From contig DKYZ01000068.1 in NCBI GenBank assembly GCA_002493515.1, forward strand, positions 9,435 through 18,606: a stretch of DNA of 9,172 nt, given 5' to 3'. The stretch is from Porphyromonadaceae bacterium UBA7087. GTDB lineage: Bacteria; Bacteroidota; Bacteroidia; Bacteroidales; Muribaculaceae. The translations under genes were made by a program, and so were the position numbers. The notes beneath the pieces are model-generated. The model saw only the letters and a list, made by a program, of their open reading frames with translations. It was not told where the DNA came from and made no database searches. Below are positions 1 to 6,243 of the stretch, one piece after another (within the stretch, counting starts at the first letter, position 1; each line of letters starts with the position of its first letter).

Positions 1-818
1 AAGAACTGCATCTCCATCTGCTCGAACTCCCTCATGCGGAAGATGAACTGGCGCGCCACGATCTCGTTGCGGAAAGCCTTGCCGATCTGGGCGATGCCGA
101 AGGGGATGCGCATGCGTCCCGTCTTCTGGACGTTGAGATAATTCACGAAGATACCCTGGGCGGTCTCCGGACGCAGATACACCTCCATGGCTCCGTCGGC
201 CGTGGAGCCCATCTCGGTCTTGAACATGAGGTTGAACTGGCGCACGTCGGTCCAGTTGCGGGTGCCCGAGATGGGGTCAACGATCTCATAGTCGAGGATG
301 ATCTGCTTGAGGTCGGCGAGGTCGTTGGCGTTCATGGCCGTCGAGAAACGCTCGTGGAGCTCGTCGCGCTTGCGCTGGTGTTCGAGCACACGCGGATTAG
401 TCTGGCGGAACATTGCCTCGTCGAAGCTCTCGCCGAATTTCCTGGCGGCCTTGGCCACCTCCTTGTCGATTTTCTCGTCAAACTTGGCGATAAGGTCTTC
501 AATGAGCACGTCGGCGCGGTAGCGTTTCTTGGAGTCGCGGTTGTCGATCAGGGGGTCGTTGAAGGCGTCCACGTGTCCGGATGCCTTCCAGATAGTGGGG
601 TGCATGAAAATCGCCGAGTCGATGCCTACGATATTGTCGTGGAGCATCGTCATCGCCTCCCACCAGTAACGCTTGATGTTGTTCTTGAGCTCTACGCCGT
701 TCTGGCCGTAGTCGTAGACGGCGGAAAGGCCGTCGTAGATCTCACTCGACTGGAACACGAAGCCGTATTCCTTGGCATGTGCCACTATGGTTTTGAAGAC
801 ATCTTCCTGTTTTGCCAT
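1..818 (-). CDS. glyS: Glycine--tRNA ligase, N-terminal part (runs off left edge)
   Basis: Class II aminoacyl-tRNA synthetase of the homodimeric (alpha2) type, which attaches glycine to tRNA-Gly in the cytoplasm. From the ATG at 816-818 the minus strand reads 272 complete codons to the window edge without a stop, beginning MAKQEDVFKTIVAHAKEYGF. Family signatures visible are SSEIYDGLSAVYDYG (about residues 24-38), RPETAQGIFVNY (216-227) and the class II motif 2 region FRNEI...RQFIFRMREFEQMEMQF (249-272), which contacts ATP and the acceptor end. The family is usually about 500 residues, so roughly half is present; motif 3 and the anticodon-binding domain lie outside. The RPETAQG and REFEQMEMQF motifs separate it from the alpha2beta2 GlyQ/GlyS type. 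No Shine-Dalgarno is visible; the leader is A/T-rich. The malate dehydrogenase terminator lies just upstream, so it is probably transcribed separately. Confidence 0.96.
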   Translation of the reverse strand, partial: MAKQEDVFKTIVAHAKEYGFVFQSSEIYDGLSAVYDYGQNGVELKNNIKRYWWEAMTMLHDNIVGIDSAIFMHPTIWKASGHVDAFNDPLIDNRDSKKRYRADVLIEDLIAKFDEKIDKEVAKAARKFGESFDEAMFRQTNPRVLEHQRKRDELHERFSTAMNANDLADLKQIILDYEIVDPISGTRNWTDVRQFNLMFKTEMGSTADGAMEVYLRPETAQGIFVNYLNVQKTGRMRIPFGIAQIGKAFRNEIVARQFIFRMREFEQMEMQF

Positions 819-886
819 TGTCTTAATAACTTTTCTAATACCACATAAAGCTCCCGTCGGAGGGAGCGGTAAATACAAATGATTGG

Positions 887-894
887 CAAAGTTA
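887..894 (-). promoter_or_regulatory. Possible -7 promoter element for glyS
   Basis: The minus strand reads TAACTTTG here, an exact match to the Bacteroidetes -7 consensus TAnnTTTG. It lies about 70 bases upstream of the glyS ATG and just downstream of the mdh terminator, where a separate glyS promoter would be expected. No clear TTTG-type -33 box is seen at the usual spacing, only a T-rich tract (about 900-917). Suggestive rather than proven. Confidence 0.4.
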
Positions 895-913
895 CGAAAA
901 AATAGGGAAAAAT

Positions 914-942
914 AAAAGCGCCGCTGTAAAAGCGGCGCTTTT
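914..942 (-). terminator. Intrinsic terminator of malate dehydrogenase
   Basis: Perfect inverted repeat with 11-base arms: AAAAGCGCCGC at 914-924 and GCGGCGCTTTT at 932-942, separated by a 7-base loop. Read on the minus strand, the GC-rich stem is followed by CTTTTATTTTTCCC, the T-rich tract of an intrinsic terminator. It begins about 53 bases after the mdh stop codon and lies between mdh and glyS. The flanking A and T runs are symmetric, so weak activity in the other direction is possible. Confidence 0.87.
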
Positions 943-995
943 GATGAGGCGTCTGATGTCGCGGGAGCCGGGCGAGCCGGTCCTCACGGTGACTG

Positions 996-2009
996 TCAGG
1001 CGAGGTTGGGGTTGAGTTCTTTCCACTTCTCAACGGGAGGAAGGACGCCCATGGCGATCACCTCGTCGCGCATCTTGCAGAGGTGTTCGTAGCTTGCCTG
1101 GAGGGCAGCCATCTCTTCGGGAGTGCCGGCGATAGCCTTTGTGTATACACCGTCGGCGTTGATTACTGAAGGCATGGCCATCATCACGTGGTGGAAGCGT
1201 GCGGTGTCGGCATAAGTGCCCACAGGATACTCAAACTGCTTGCCGCCCATGGCAGCCGCCATCATCTCCACGGAGAGATAAGCGGGGCTCTGGAATGAGC
1301 TGCGGCGACGGAGCTCGATGATCTTGGCTCCGCCCTGTGTCACCTCTTTCTGCATCTGCTCCCATTCGATCTGTGAGAGGCCGCGGCCGTTTACAGTCTC
1401 CTTTGCAGCGATTATGTCGGTAAGCTTCTTGCCGTCGACAGTGGTGGGGGTAGCGAATACAGCCATCTTCTCGCCGTGGCCGCCGTATGTGTAGGCGTTC
1501 TTGATTGCAGTCTGGCTTACGCCGAAGTGGAGGGCGAGAGCCTCTTTGAGACGTGTGGAGTCAAGGGCGGCGAGAGTAGCCACCTGGTTGGGCTTGAGGC
1601 CGCTGTGGATGAGAGCCACGAGGCCGGTGATGTCGGCAGGGTTGAAGATGACAACGAGGAATTTGGCATCCGGGCAGTATTTCTTGATGTTCTGTCCGAG
1701 CTCCTCGGCCACCTTAGAGTTGCCGGCGAGCAGGTCCTCGCGGGTCATGCCCTCCTTACGGGGCGCACCCCCTGACGAGATGATATACTTGGCATCCTTG
1801 AATGCCTCGGCGGCGTCTGTGGTGCTGGTGAAGTTGATGTCGTCGAAACCGCACTGACGCATTTCCTTAGCCACGCCCTCGGCGCTGAAAACGTCATAAA
1901 GGCAGATGTTGGGGGTGAGGTGCATCATGGCGGCTGTCTGTGCCATGTTCGAGCCGATCATGCCGGCGGCGCCGACGATGACGAGCTTGTCTTCTGTGAG
2001 AAAATTCAT
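996..2009 (-). CDS. mdh: Malate dehydrogenase
   Basis: NAD-dependent oxidation of malate to oxaloacetate (or the reverse, in the reductive branch used by succinate-producing anaerobes); cytoplasmic. The 337-residue protein has an N-terminal Rossmann nucleotide-binding motif GAAGMIGSN at residues 13-21, with an acidic residue (D39) at the end of the second strand as expected for NAD. Substrate-binding arginines are R84 and R90 in GGAPRKEGMTRED, then N123 in IFNPAD. The catalytic pair is D150/H178, with R153 in LDSTR and the histidine in YGGHGE. It matches the longer (about 333-residue) malate dehydrogenase typical of Bacteroides relatives rather than the short 313-residue type. The start at 2007-2009 places the Rossmann motif at the usual distance from the N terminus. 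The leader is A-rich with no Shine-Dalgarno. A strong terminator follows, so the transcript is probably monocistronic. Lactate dehydrogenase is the main alternative, judged unlikely from close similarity to the Bacteroides mdh family. Confidence 0.95.
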   Translation of the reverse strand: MNFLTEDKLVIVGAAGMIGSNMAQTAAMMHLTPNICLYDVFSAEGVAKEMRQCGFDDINFTSTTDAAEAFKDAKYIISSGGAPRKEGMTREDLLAGNSKVAEELGQNIKKYCPDAKFLVVIFNPADITGLVALIHSGLKPNQVATLAALDSTRLKEALALHFGVSQTAIKNAYTYGGHGEKMAVFATPTTVDGKKLTDIIAAKETVNGRGLSQIEWEQMQKEVTQGGAKIIELRRRSSFQSPAYLSVEMMAAAMGGKQFEYPVGTYADTARFHHVMMAMPSVINADGVYTKAIAGTPEEMAALQASYEHLCKMRDEVIAMGVLPPVEKWKELNPNLA

Positions 2010-2106
2010 GACTTTGCTGTTTTATTTAAGAAAATAAGTGATTTTATGTTGATGATATCGTTATTATAACCTTGGGCCGGGGGCATTTGTTGCCTTGTGT
2101 GCGTGA

Positions 2107-2124
2107 AAAAAGCTTAAAAAGCTT
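2107..2124. repeat. Tandem 9-base direct repeat AAAAAGCTT x2
   Basis: AAAAAGCTT occurs at 2107-2115 and again immediately at 2116-2124. Each unit ends in the palindrome AAGCTT, so the pair is also an inverted repeat. It lies in the 230-base gap between the divergent mdh (2009) and the secreted-protein gene (2240). A second short direct repeat in the same gap is TCGGACGG at 2141-2148 and 2171-2178, 30 bases apart. Function unknown. Confidence 0.5.
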
Positions 2125-2197
2125 CCGCAGGGAGAATAGTTCGGACGGGGAGCGCCGGCATCAAACCAAATCGGACGGATTTTGTTAGAATTGGAAA

Positions 2198-2216
2198 GAA
2201 GCTGGAATCCGGCTTC
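2198..2216. repeat. Quasi-palindrome GAAGCTGGA/TCCGGCTTC in divergent gap
   Basis: The 19 bases GAAGCTGGAATCCGGCTTC form nine-base arms around a central A, with one T-G mismatch. The palindrome ends 23 bases before the ATG of the secreted-protein gene and touches a minus-strand TAACTTTG at 2216-2223. That position would suit an operator or a hairpin in a leader; neither can be decided from sequence. Confidence 0.4.
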
Positions 2217-2223
2217 AAAGTTA
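2216..2223 (-). promoter_or_regulatory. Possible -7 element directed toward mdh
   Basis: The minus strand reads TAACTTTG, an exact TAnnTTTG match and identical to the candidate upstream of glyS. If used, it would give mdh a leader of about 200 bases. No good -33 box is seen at the expected spacing; the nearest TTTG (2236-2239) is only about 12 bases away. Low confidence. No other TAnnTTTG match directed toward mdh was found in this gap. Confidence 0.25.
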
Positions 2224-2239
2224 ATAATATTCCGCCAAA

Positions 2240-2773
2240 ATGAAAAGAAACATTCAACGCAAAATTAATAAAGTATCTCCGAGAGGCATATTTATGGGGA
2301 TATTGATGACACTCGGGGCGGCTGCGATGACTGCCCAGAACAGTCTGCCCGCGCCCGGCTCGGGCGGAAGCTACAATCCGGCCCCCTCGTGGCCGCGAAA
2401 CGGAATCGGCTGGAATCCCGGCCCGCCGCCACCTCCGTCATGGGGCGGCCCCTGGGGAAATCCGGGATGGTACGGCTCGCCGACGGTGATAGTCAATAAC
2501 TCTTATCCCAACTGGGACAACCAGGGGACGATCAACGTCATGGCGTGTGGCTACGACGCGCAGGGGGTATGGAGAACACTGCCGCTGCATGTGGCATACA
2601 CATACAACGGCGTGAACTATGACGTGACCGTGATCAATGCCTGGAATCCCTGGACGGACATGTGGGACCGTAACGTCGACCAGCCGGCCTATAACACGAG
2701 CTATTATCTCAACGGGACCACATTCGATTTCTACACGGTCCTGTCGACGGGCACGTATTATTTCAATCTGTAA
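2240..2773 (+). CDS. Secreted Pro/Gly/Trp-rich protein of unknown function
   Basis: I recognise this only as a hypothetical protein of the kind seen in gut Bacteroidales; no enzymatic function can be assigned. The 177-residue product starts with a basic segment (MKRNIQRKINKVSPRG) and a hydrophobic core (about residues 17-31) ending AMTAQ, a typical signal-peptide end, with cleavage probably near residue 33. A low-complexity linker follows (about 35-80), rich in proline, glycine and tryptophan, including five consecutive prolines at 62-66 and repeated W-G/W-N-P motifs. The C-terminal part (about 81-177) is rich in Tyr, Asn, Val and Thr and looks beta-stranded, ending YYFNL. There are ten tryptophans in the chain and one cysteine (C103). 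An internal ATG at codon 19 could give a shorter signal peptide. Its stop codon abuts that of the convergent TonB receptor with no terminator between them. Export is well supported; surface or periplasmic location is inference. Confidence 0.8.
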   Translation: MKRNIQRKINKVSPRGIFMGILMTLGAAAMTAQNSLPAPGSGGSYNPAPSWPRNGIGWNPGPPPPPSWGGPWGNPGWYGSPTVIVNNSYPNWDNQGTINVMACGYDAQGVWRTLPLHVAYTYNGVNYDVTVINAWNPWTDMWDRNVDQPAYNTSYYLNGTTFDFYTVLSTGTYYFNL

Positions 2774-5233
2774 TCACATCTCGGCCTCGCCATATCCGCT
2801 GCCGTCCATAGGCTCGGCATCATCGCCTCCTTCCCGGCCCCTGTGGTCCTGTTTGGCCTTCATGTTGCCGAAGGAGAATTTCACTGTCAGCTGCAGACGC
2901 CTGCCGCCTCGCCAGCGTTCCGACTCCTGGGTGTAGTCGATGCCGTCGATGGTGTTCTTGAACTTGCGGGAGTCGAAGATGTCGCGGCAGTTGAGCGAGA
3001 ACGACCAGTTGCCGACTACCTTCCTGAGGCCGGCGTTGACCGACCATCCCCCCTGGTGGGAACCTTGCGCGCTTAGGTGGCGCGAGGAATAGTTGCCTGT
3101 GGCCTGCAGGGAAAGCCCCCAGGGGAGGCGCACCGAGGCCATTAGGCGGGCGTCCCAGGCGAAGCTGTTCTGGCTGTCGTTGTGGAGGGCAACGGCTGTG
3201 CCGTGTTCGGTCATGAAGTCATAATCCCACGCATTGATGTGGTTGTTGTAGAGGTTCACCGTCGTGGTGAGGTCGAGCCGGCTGCGGAAGAGAGAGTTCT
3301 TTACCACGATCTCGCATCCGGAGTTGATCTGGTCGGCCACATTGGCGAAAGTGGAATACATCACGTCGCCGTCGAGGTAGCTGATGCGGCTCATCATGTT
3401 TGATGTGGTGCGCATATAGGCCGAAAGGCTGATCATGTGGTATGTCCAGCTCTTGATGTAGTTAAGCTCGAAAGCGTTTGAATACTGGGGCTCAAGCTGC
3501 GGATTGCCGAAGGAGACGTTGGTGGGGTCGGAGATGTTGTGGAAAGAGTTGAGCTGTCCCCCCCAGGGACGTCTGATTCTGCGAGTGTAGTTGATCTGGA
3601 GCTCGTTGTCGTGGGGCAGGGCGTATGATATGTATGCCGAGGGGAAGAGGGCGAAGAAATTTTTCTTGAAGAGCGGCGCCTCCTCCTTTGTCTGTCCGTA
3701 TTCAAGCGAGCGGGTCCTGACCTGCCAGGCTTCCGAGCGCAGGCCTGCGGAGAACGACAGTTTCTCGACTTTACCGCCGAAAGTGACGTAAAGGGCCGAG
3801 ATGTTGTTGTTGTAGATGAAGCGGTTCCAGAGGGCCTCGTTGAGGGCGAGGTCGGAAGGGATGGTGCCCTGCATCACGCTCACGGGGCTGTTCTCGTGGT
3901 TGTAGTTTCCGTTGAAGCCGGCCTCGAGCTTGAAGCGCTCGTTGAGGTTGTTGGTGTAGTCAATCTTCGCTTCGTAGGAATTTGTACCGATATTCTGGTT
4001 CTGCACCTGCTCGAGTGTCTCCCTCTCAGTCCCGTAATCCATGGCCTGCGAGTAAGAGTTCTCGCTCGGGCCTCCCCAGTGGTTGTAGGCGGCCGTGATG
4101 TCGAGGGTGTGCGAGTCGCTCCATTTGTGAAGGTATCCGATTTCGGCATGCGCTCCACGCATGTCACCCTTTTCATGCGAGTAGTTGCTGTTCGCAATCC
4201 AGTTGCCGGGAAGATTGGAGGTGTATTCGGTCAGCGAGTGTCCCCAGCGGTGGCCGAGCATTCCGAAGCCCGACACAGAGAACTCGTCTCGGTCGGTGAG
4301 GTGGTATGTGGCGCCCAGACGCAGGAAGAGATTGTTGCCGTGGTTGCGTGTGGAGCCGTCGGAGTTTGTGAAGTAGCCGTCGTCATATGTGCGGCGCATC
4401 ATGTTGCCCCCCTTGTTGTGGCGCATGCGGAAGCCGATGCCTGCGAATGCGTCCCATTTCGAGTTATTGTAATTTATGTTGAACCCGGCATTGCCGCCCC
4501 CGAATGTGTTGGCGGTGAGTTCAGCGCTGCCGAAATAGCCGCCGCGCCTGTCTTTCTTGAGGATGATGTTGATGATGCCGGCTGTCCCTTCCGGGCTGTA
4601 TTTTGCCGAGGGGTTGGTGATTACCTCGATGCGCTCGATGCTTTCCCCGGGAATCTGCTCGAGAATCTGGGCACGGTTGTCGGCTGTGAGGCCCGATTCC
4701 TTGCCATTGATCCATACCGTGACCGAGGAGTTGCCTCTGAGCGAGACCTCGCCGTCCTGGTCTACCTCCACGGAAGGGATTGATTCCAGAAGTTCGCTTG
4801 CCGACTGTCCGGCCGCCGCGATGTTGGCGTCGACGGTGAATACTTTCTTGTCAAGCTCGAAGCGCATCTGGCTTCGTATACCCTCTACCACCACCTCCTG
4901 CAACACTTTGGTGTCGTCGGCGAGCTTTATGACACCTATATTAATATTGCCTCCGGCCACGGTCACGGGTCGTTCCTGAGTTACGCTGCCTATGTTGGTA
5001 ATACGCACGGTATATTTGCCGTCTTTCACTTTTGGCAGCTTGAAGAGGCCCTTCTCGTCGGTGTTTGTGCCTATCGGCATCGGTTTCCCCTTTTCGTTGA
5101 TGAGCTGGACGGTGACAAAATCCATCGGCTCTCCCGAGTCTTTGTTGACTACGCTGCCGGATATGATGCCGTCGGCAAGCATCGCAAGGGGGCAGGCCAG
5201 GAGAGCCCCGGCCAGCATTATGGTTCTGATCAT
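2774..5233 (-). CDS. TonB-dependent outer-membrane receptor (carboxypeptidase-like N-terminal domain, OMP_b-brl_3-type barrel)
   Basis: Predicted outer-membrane beta-barrel importer energised by the TonB-ExbBD complex; substrate unknown. The 819-residue protein starts with a signal peptide (MIRTIMLAGALLACPLAMLA, likely cleaved before D21). C14 is preceded by LLA, a weak lipobox, so lipoprotein processing is less likely. Residues about 23-105 form a carboxypeptidase-regulatory-like domain (ISGSVVNKDSGEP...GTNTDEKGLFKL). A plug domain follows (about 110-228), with LQEVVVEG at 111-118, SLRGNSSVTVWINGK at 164-178 and IERIEVITNPSAKYSPEGTAGI at 199-220. The rest to about residue 788 is alternating aromatic/polar barrel strands ending LTVKFSF. 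A tail of about 31 charged, glycine-rich residues then extends past the last strand. No SusD-like gene is adjacent, so this is not a classic SusC/SusD pair. Transcription probably starts in the 5234-5478 gap, where an inverted repeat lies just upstream. No terminator separates it from the convergent gene. Confidence 0.92.
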   Translation of the reverse strand: MIRTIMLAGALLACPLAMLADGIISGSVVNKDSGEPMDFVTVQLINEKGKPMPIGTNTDEKGLFKLPKVKDGKYTVRITNIGSVTQERPVTVAGGNINIGVIKLADDTKVLQEVVVEGIRSQMRFELDKKVFTVDANIAAAGQSASELLESIPSVEVDQDGEVSLRGNSSVTVWINGKESGLTADNRAQILEQIPGESIERIEVITNPSAKYSPEGTAGIINIILKKDRRGGYFGSAELTANTFGGGNAGFNINYNNSKWDAFAGIGFRMRHNKGGNMMRRTYDDGYFTNSDGSTRNHGNNLFLRLGATYHLTDRDEFSVSGFGMLGHRWGHSLTEYTSNLPGNWIANSNYSHEKGDMRGAHAEIGYLHKWSDSHTLDITAAYNHWGGPSENSYSQAMDYGTERETLEQVQNQNIGTNSYEAKIDYTNNLNERFKLEAGFNGNYNHENSPVSVMQGTIPSDLALNEALWNRFIYNNNISALYVTFGGKVEKLSFSAGLRSEAWQVRTRSLEYGQTKEEAPLFKKNFFALFPSAYISYALPHDNELQINYTRRIRRPWGGQLNSFHNISDPTNVSFGNPQLEPQYSNAFELNYIKSWTYHMISLSAYMRTTSNMMSRISYLDGDVMYSTFANVADQINSGCEIVVKNSLFRSRLDLTTTVNLYNNHINAWDYDFMTEHGTAVALHNDSQNSFAWDARLMASVRLPWGLSLQATGNYSSRHLSAQGSHQGGWSVNAGLRKVVGNWSFSLNCRDIFDSRKFKNTIDGIDYTQESERWRGGRRLQLTVKFSFGNMKAKQDHRGREGGDDAEPMDGSGYGEAEM

Positions 5234-5250
5234 TATTCTAAGCGTTCAAT

Positions 5251-5273
5251 AATAGTGTGGAATATACACTATT
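5251..5273. promoter_or_regulatory. Perfect inverted repeat upstream of the TonB receptor (candidate operator)
   Basis: AATAGTGT at 5251-5258 and ACACTATT at 5266-5273 are exact 8-base inverted repeats with a 7-base spacer. The element sits 18 bases before the receptor ATG (5231-5233, minus strand). Its size, symmetry and AT-rich spacer are typical of a dimeric regulator site, but it could also fold in the 5' leader. No exact TAnnTTTG promoter box was found next to it. Confidence 0.45.
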
Positions 5274-5303
5274 GACTAATAAGGGCTGCGAAAGTTTAAT
5301 CGC

Positions 5304-5374
5304 GGGGTTGGATTCTTGCCGGGGTTGGAGCTGATTTCGGGGAGCGGACCCAGGGAGCGTGTCCGGGGTTGGAG
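5304..5374 (+). repeat. Three copies of GGGGTTGGA
   Basis: GGGGTTGGA occurs at 5304-5312, 5321-5329 and 5365-5373; the second and third copies extend to a tenth base, G. Copy spacing is 17 and 44 bases. The third copy forms one side of the hairpin at 5359-5384. The block lies in the non-coding gap between the DUF975 gene and the TonB receptor. Three G-rich copies in about 70 bases is more than expected by chance, but the surrounding DNA is G-rich and the role is unknown. Confidence 0.45.
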
Positions 5375-5384
5375 CCCCGGGCAC
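5359..5384. repeat. Strong GC-rich hairpin downstream of the DUF975 gene
   Basis: GTGTCCGGGG (5359-5368) pairs with CCCCGGGCAC (5375-5384) over ten positions, one of them a G-U wobble, with a 6-base loop. It lies about 95 bases past the DUF975 stop in the direction of transcription. It could end or stabilise that transcript, but no T-run follows on either strand, so it is not a standard intrinsic terminator. The segment 5401-5470 next to it is strongly purine-rich on the plus strand and repeats ATGATAAA at 5418-5425 and 5437-5444. Confidence 0.5.
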
Positions 5385-5478
5385 GGAACGGGCTAACGCA
5401 TGAGAAGAGCGGGAAGGATGATAAATGGAATAGCGGGATGATAAAGGGAGGGGAGGAGAGAGGCTATTGCGGGGGGAA

Positions 5479-6051
5479 TCAGAAGGAGCCGTAGCGCAGG
5501 CGGCGGTAGTAGTTGTAGGTGGCGGCGGTCATGTAGGGCTGCACCCACAGGAAGCCGATGCCGCATGTGAGCAGGGCGAGAAGGATCCATCCGATGAAGT
5601 GGAGCCAGAGGCAGAAGAGGTCGGCCTTGTGGCCGTTCATCATGTTCCAGCTTTTCTGGAGAGCGTCCATGCCGGTGATGTTGGGGTCGTCGGCCATGAT
5701 GAAGAAGGTCATGGAGAATCCCAAGGCGGCGATTATGCCCGGCACGATGAGGAGCGCCGTGCCGATGGATATGGCCAGGAGGCTGAGGCAGCCTGCCACG
5801 AGGGTCTGGGCGAAATTGCGGAATCCGACGAAGAGGAGGTCGTAATTATCGCGTCCCGTCTGCATGAGACACATCAGGAAGAGGATATAGCCGAGCGACA
5901 TCGGGCCTCCTATGATATAGTCGCCAATTGCGATAGTGCCTGCGGCAGACATTATGATGAGATATATAAGGGTGCCGACGGCAGCCGTCAGCCATTTGTC
6001 GGAGAGGGCTGATTTTGCCCTCTGCATCATCAGGGAGTGTTCGTTGTTCAT
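5479..6051 (-). CDS. DUF975 family integral membrane protein
   Basis: A 190-residue polytopic inner-membrane protein resembling the DUF975 family, whose biochemical role is not established. Hydrophobic segments lie at about 21-41, 47-63, 83-104 (running into IVPGIIAALGFSMTFFIMAD at 102-121) and 146-168. Family-type features are DLLFVGFRNF (71-80), the PGII turn at 104-107, the ADDPNITGMDALQKSWNMMNGHKADLF loop (120-146), FIGWILLALLTCGIGFLW (152-169), and a closing PYMTAATYNYYRRL. Length is close to the usual family size, so the protein appears complete. The start at 6049-6051 is the first in-frame ATG after an A/T-rich leader. The gene is divergent from the OPT transporter, sharing a 192-base control region, and is followed by a 245-base non-coding gap, so it is probably transcribed alone. 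Confidence 0.85.
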   Translation of the reverse strand: MNNEHSLMMQRAKSALSDKWLTAAVGTLIYLIIMSAAGTIAIGDYIIGGPMSLGYILFLMCLMQTGRDNYDLLFVGFRNFAQTLVAGCLSLLAISIGTALLIVPGIIAALGFSMTFFIMADDPNITGMDALQKSWNMMNGHKADLFCLWLHFIGWILLALLTCGIGFLWVQPYMTAATYNYYRRLRYGSF

Positions 6052-6061
6052 GTTTTTTATG

Positions 6062-6069
6062 CAAAATTA
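6062..6069 (-). promoter_or_regulatory. Possible -7 element for the DUF975 gene
   Basis: The minus strand reads TAATTTTG, matching TAnnTTTG exactly, only 10 bases upstream of the DUF975 ATG. If used, the transcript would be leaderless or nearly so. No convincing TTTG-type -33 box lies 19-21 bases further upstream. For the divergent OPT gene, only one-mismatch variants are seen on the plus strand (TTAATTTG at 6105-6112 and TAAATTCG at 6124-6131). Confidence 0.3.
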
Positions 6070-6167
6070 ATAAAAGTGGCGATAAAAAGGGTCTGGATTA
6101 GCCGTTAATTTGCAAAAATTTATTAAATTCGCTGCTTATAAGGGGCGCGGGGCGTCTGAGGCTTCCG

Positions 6168-6204
6168 CGCATCCCGTCTTTCGGCTGATTTTGAGCCGGA
6201 TGCG
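6168..6204 (+). promoter_or_regulatory. Predicted bulged stem-loop in the leader of the OPT transporter
   Basis: CGCATCC (6168-6174) pairs with GGATGCG (6198-6204), and GGCT (6183-6186) pairs with AGCC (6194-6197) directly inside it. This gives an 11-base-pair stem with one 8-base bulge and a 7-base loop. An alternative fold pairs TTCGGCT (6180-6186) with AGCCGGA (6194-6200). The structure ends about 39 bases before the transporter ATG and would lie in the 5' leader if transcription starts upstream. It matches no riboswitch class I recognise. Confidence 0.35.
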
Positions 6205-6243
6205 TCGGCAATCCGAACAAGAATTAACCAAACATAAAAAAAC

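Noticed and set aside
354..848. Plus-strand open frame of 164 codons
   Set aside because: It lies antisense to the glycyl-tRNA synthetase reading frame, whose conserved motifs are clear; long antisense frames are expected in GC-rich coding DNA.
785..1033. Minus-strand open frame of 82 codons between mdh and glyS
   Set aside because: It overlaps both genes, crosses the mdh terminator and the candidate promoter, and has no family resemblance.
3896..4783. Plus-strand open frame of 295 codons
   Set aside because: Entirely antisense to the TonB receptor. Its valine/alanine-rich composition is an artefact of the opposite strand and it has no recognisable domain.
2774..5233. SusC/SusD polysaccharide-utilisation locus
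   Set aside because: No SusD-like lipoprotein, glycoside hydrolase or sensor gene is adjacent, and the receptor looks like the OMP_b-brl_3 type at about 820 residues rather than a ~1000-residue SusC.
5393..5590. Minus-strand open frame of 65 codons entering the 5234-5478 gap
   Set aside because: It starts inside the DUF975 gene in another frame and encodes only Pro/Leu-rich sequence; no evidence of a real gene in the gap.
5467..6012. Plus-strand open frame of 181 codons
   Set aside because: Antisense to the DUF975 gene, whose membrane segments and family motifs are convincing; the plus-strand product is an acidic low-complexity shadow.
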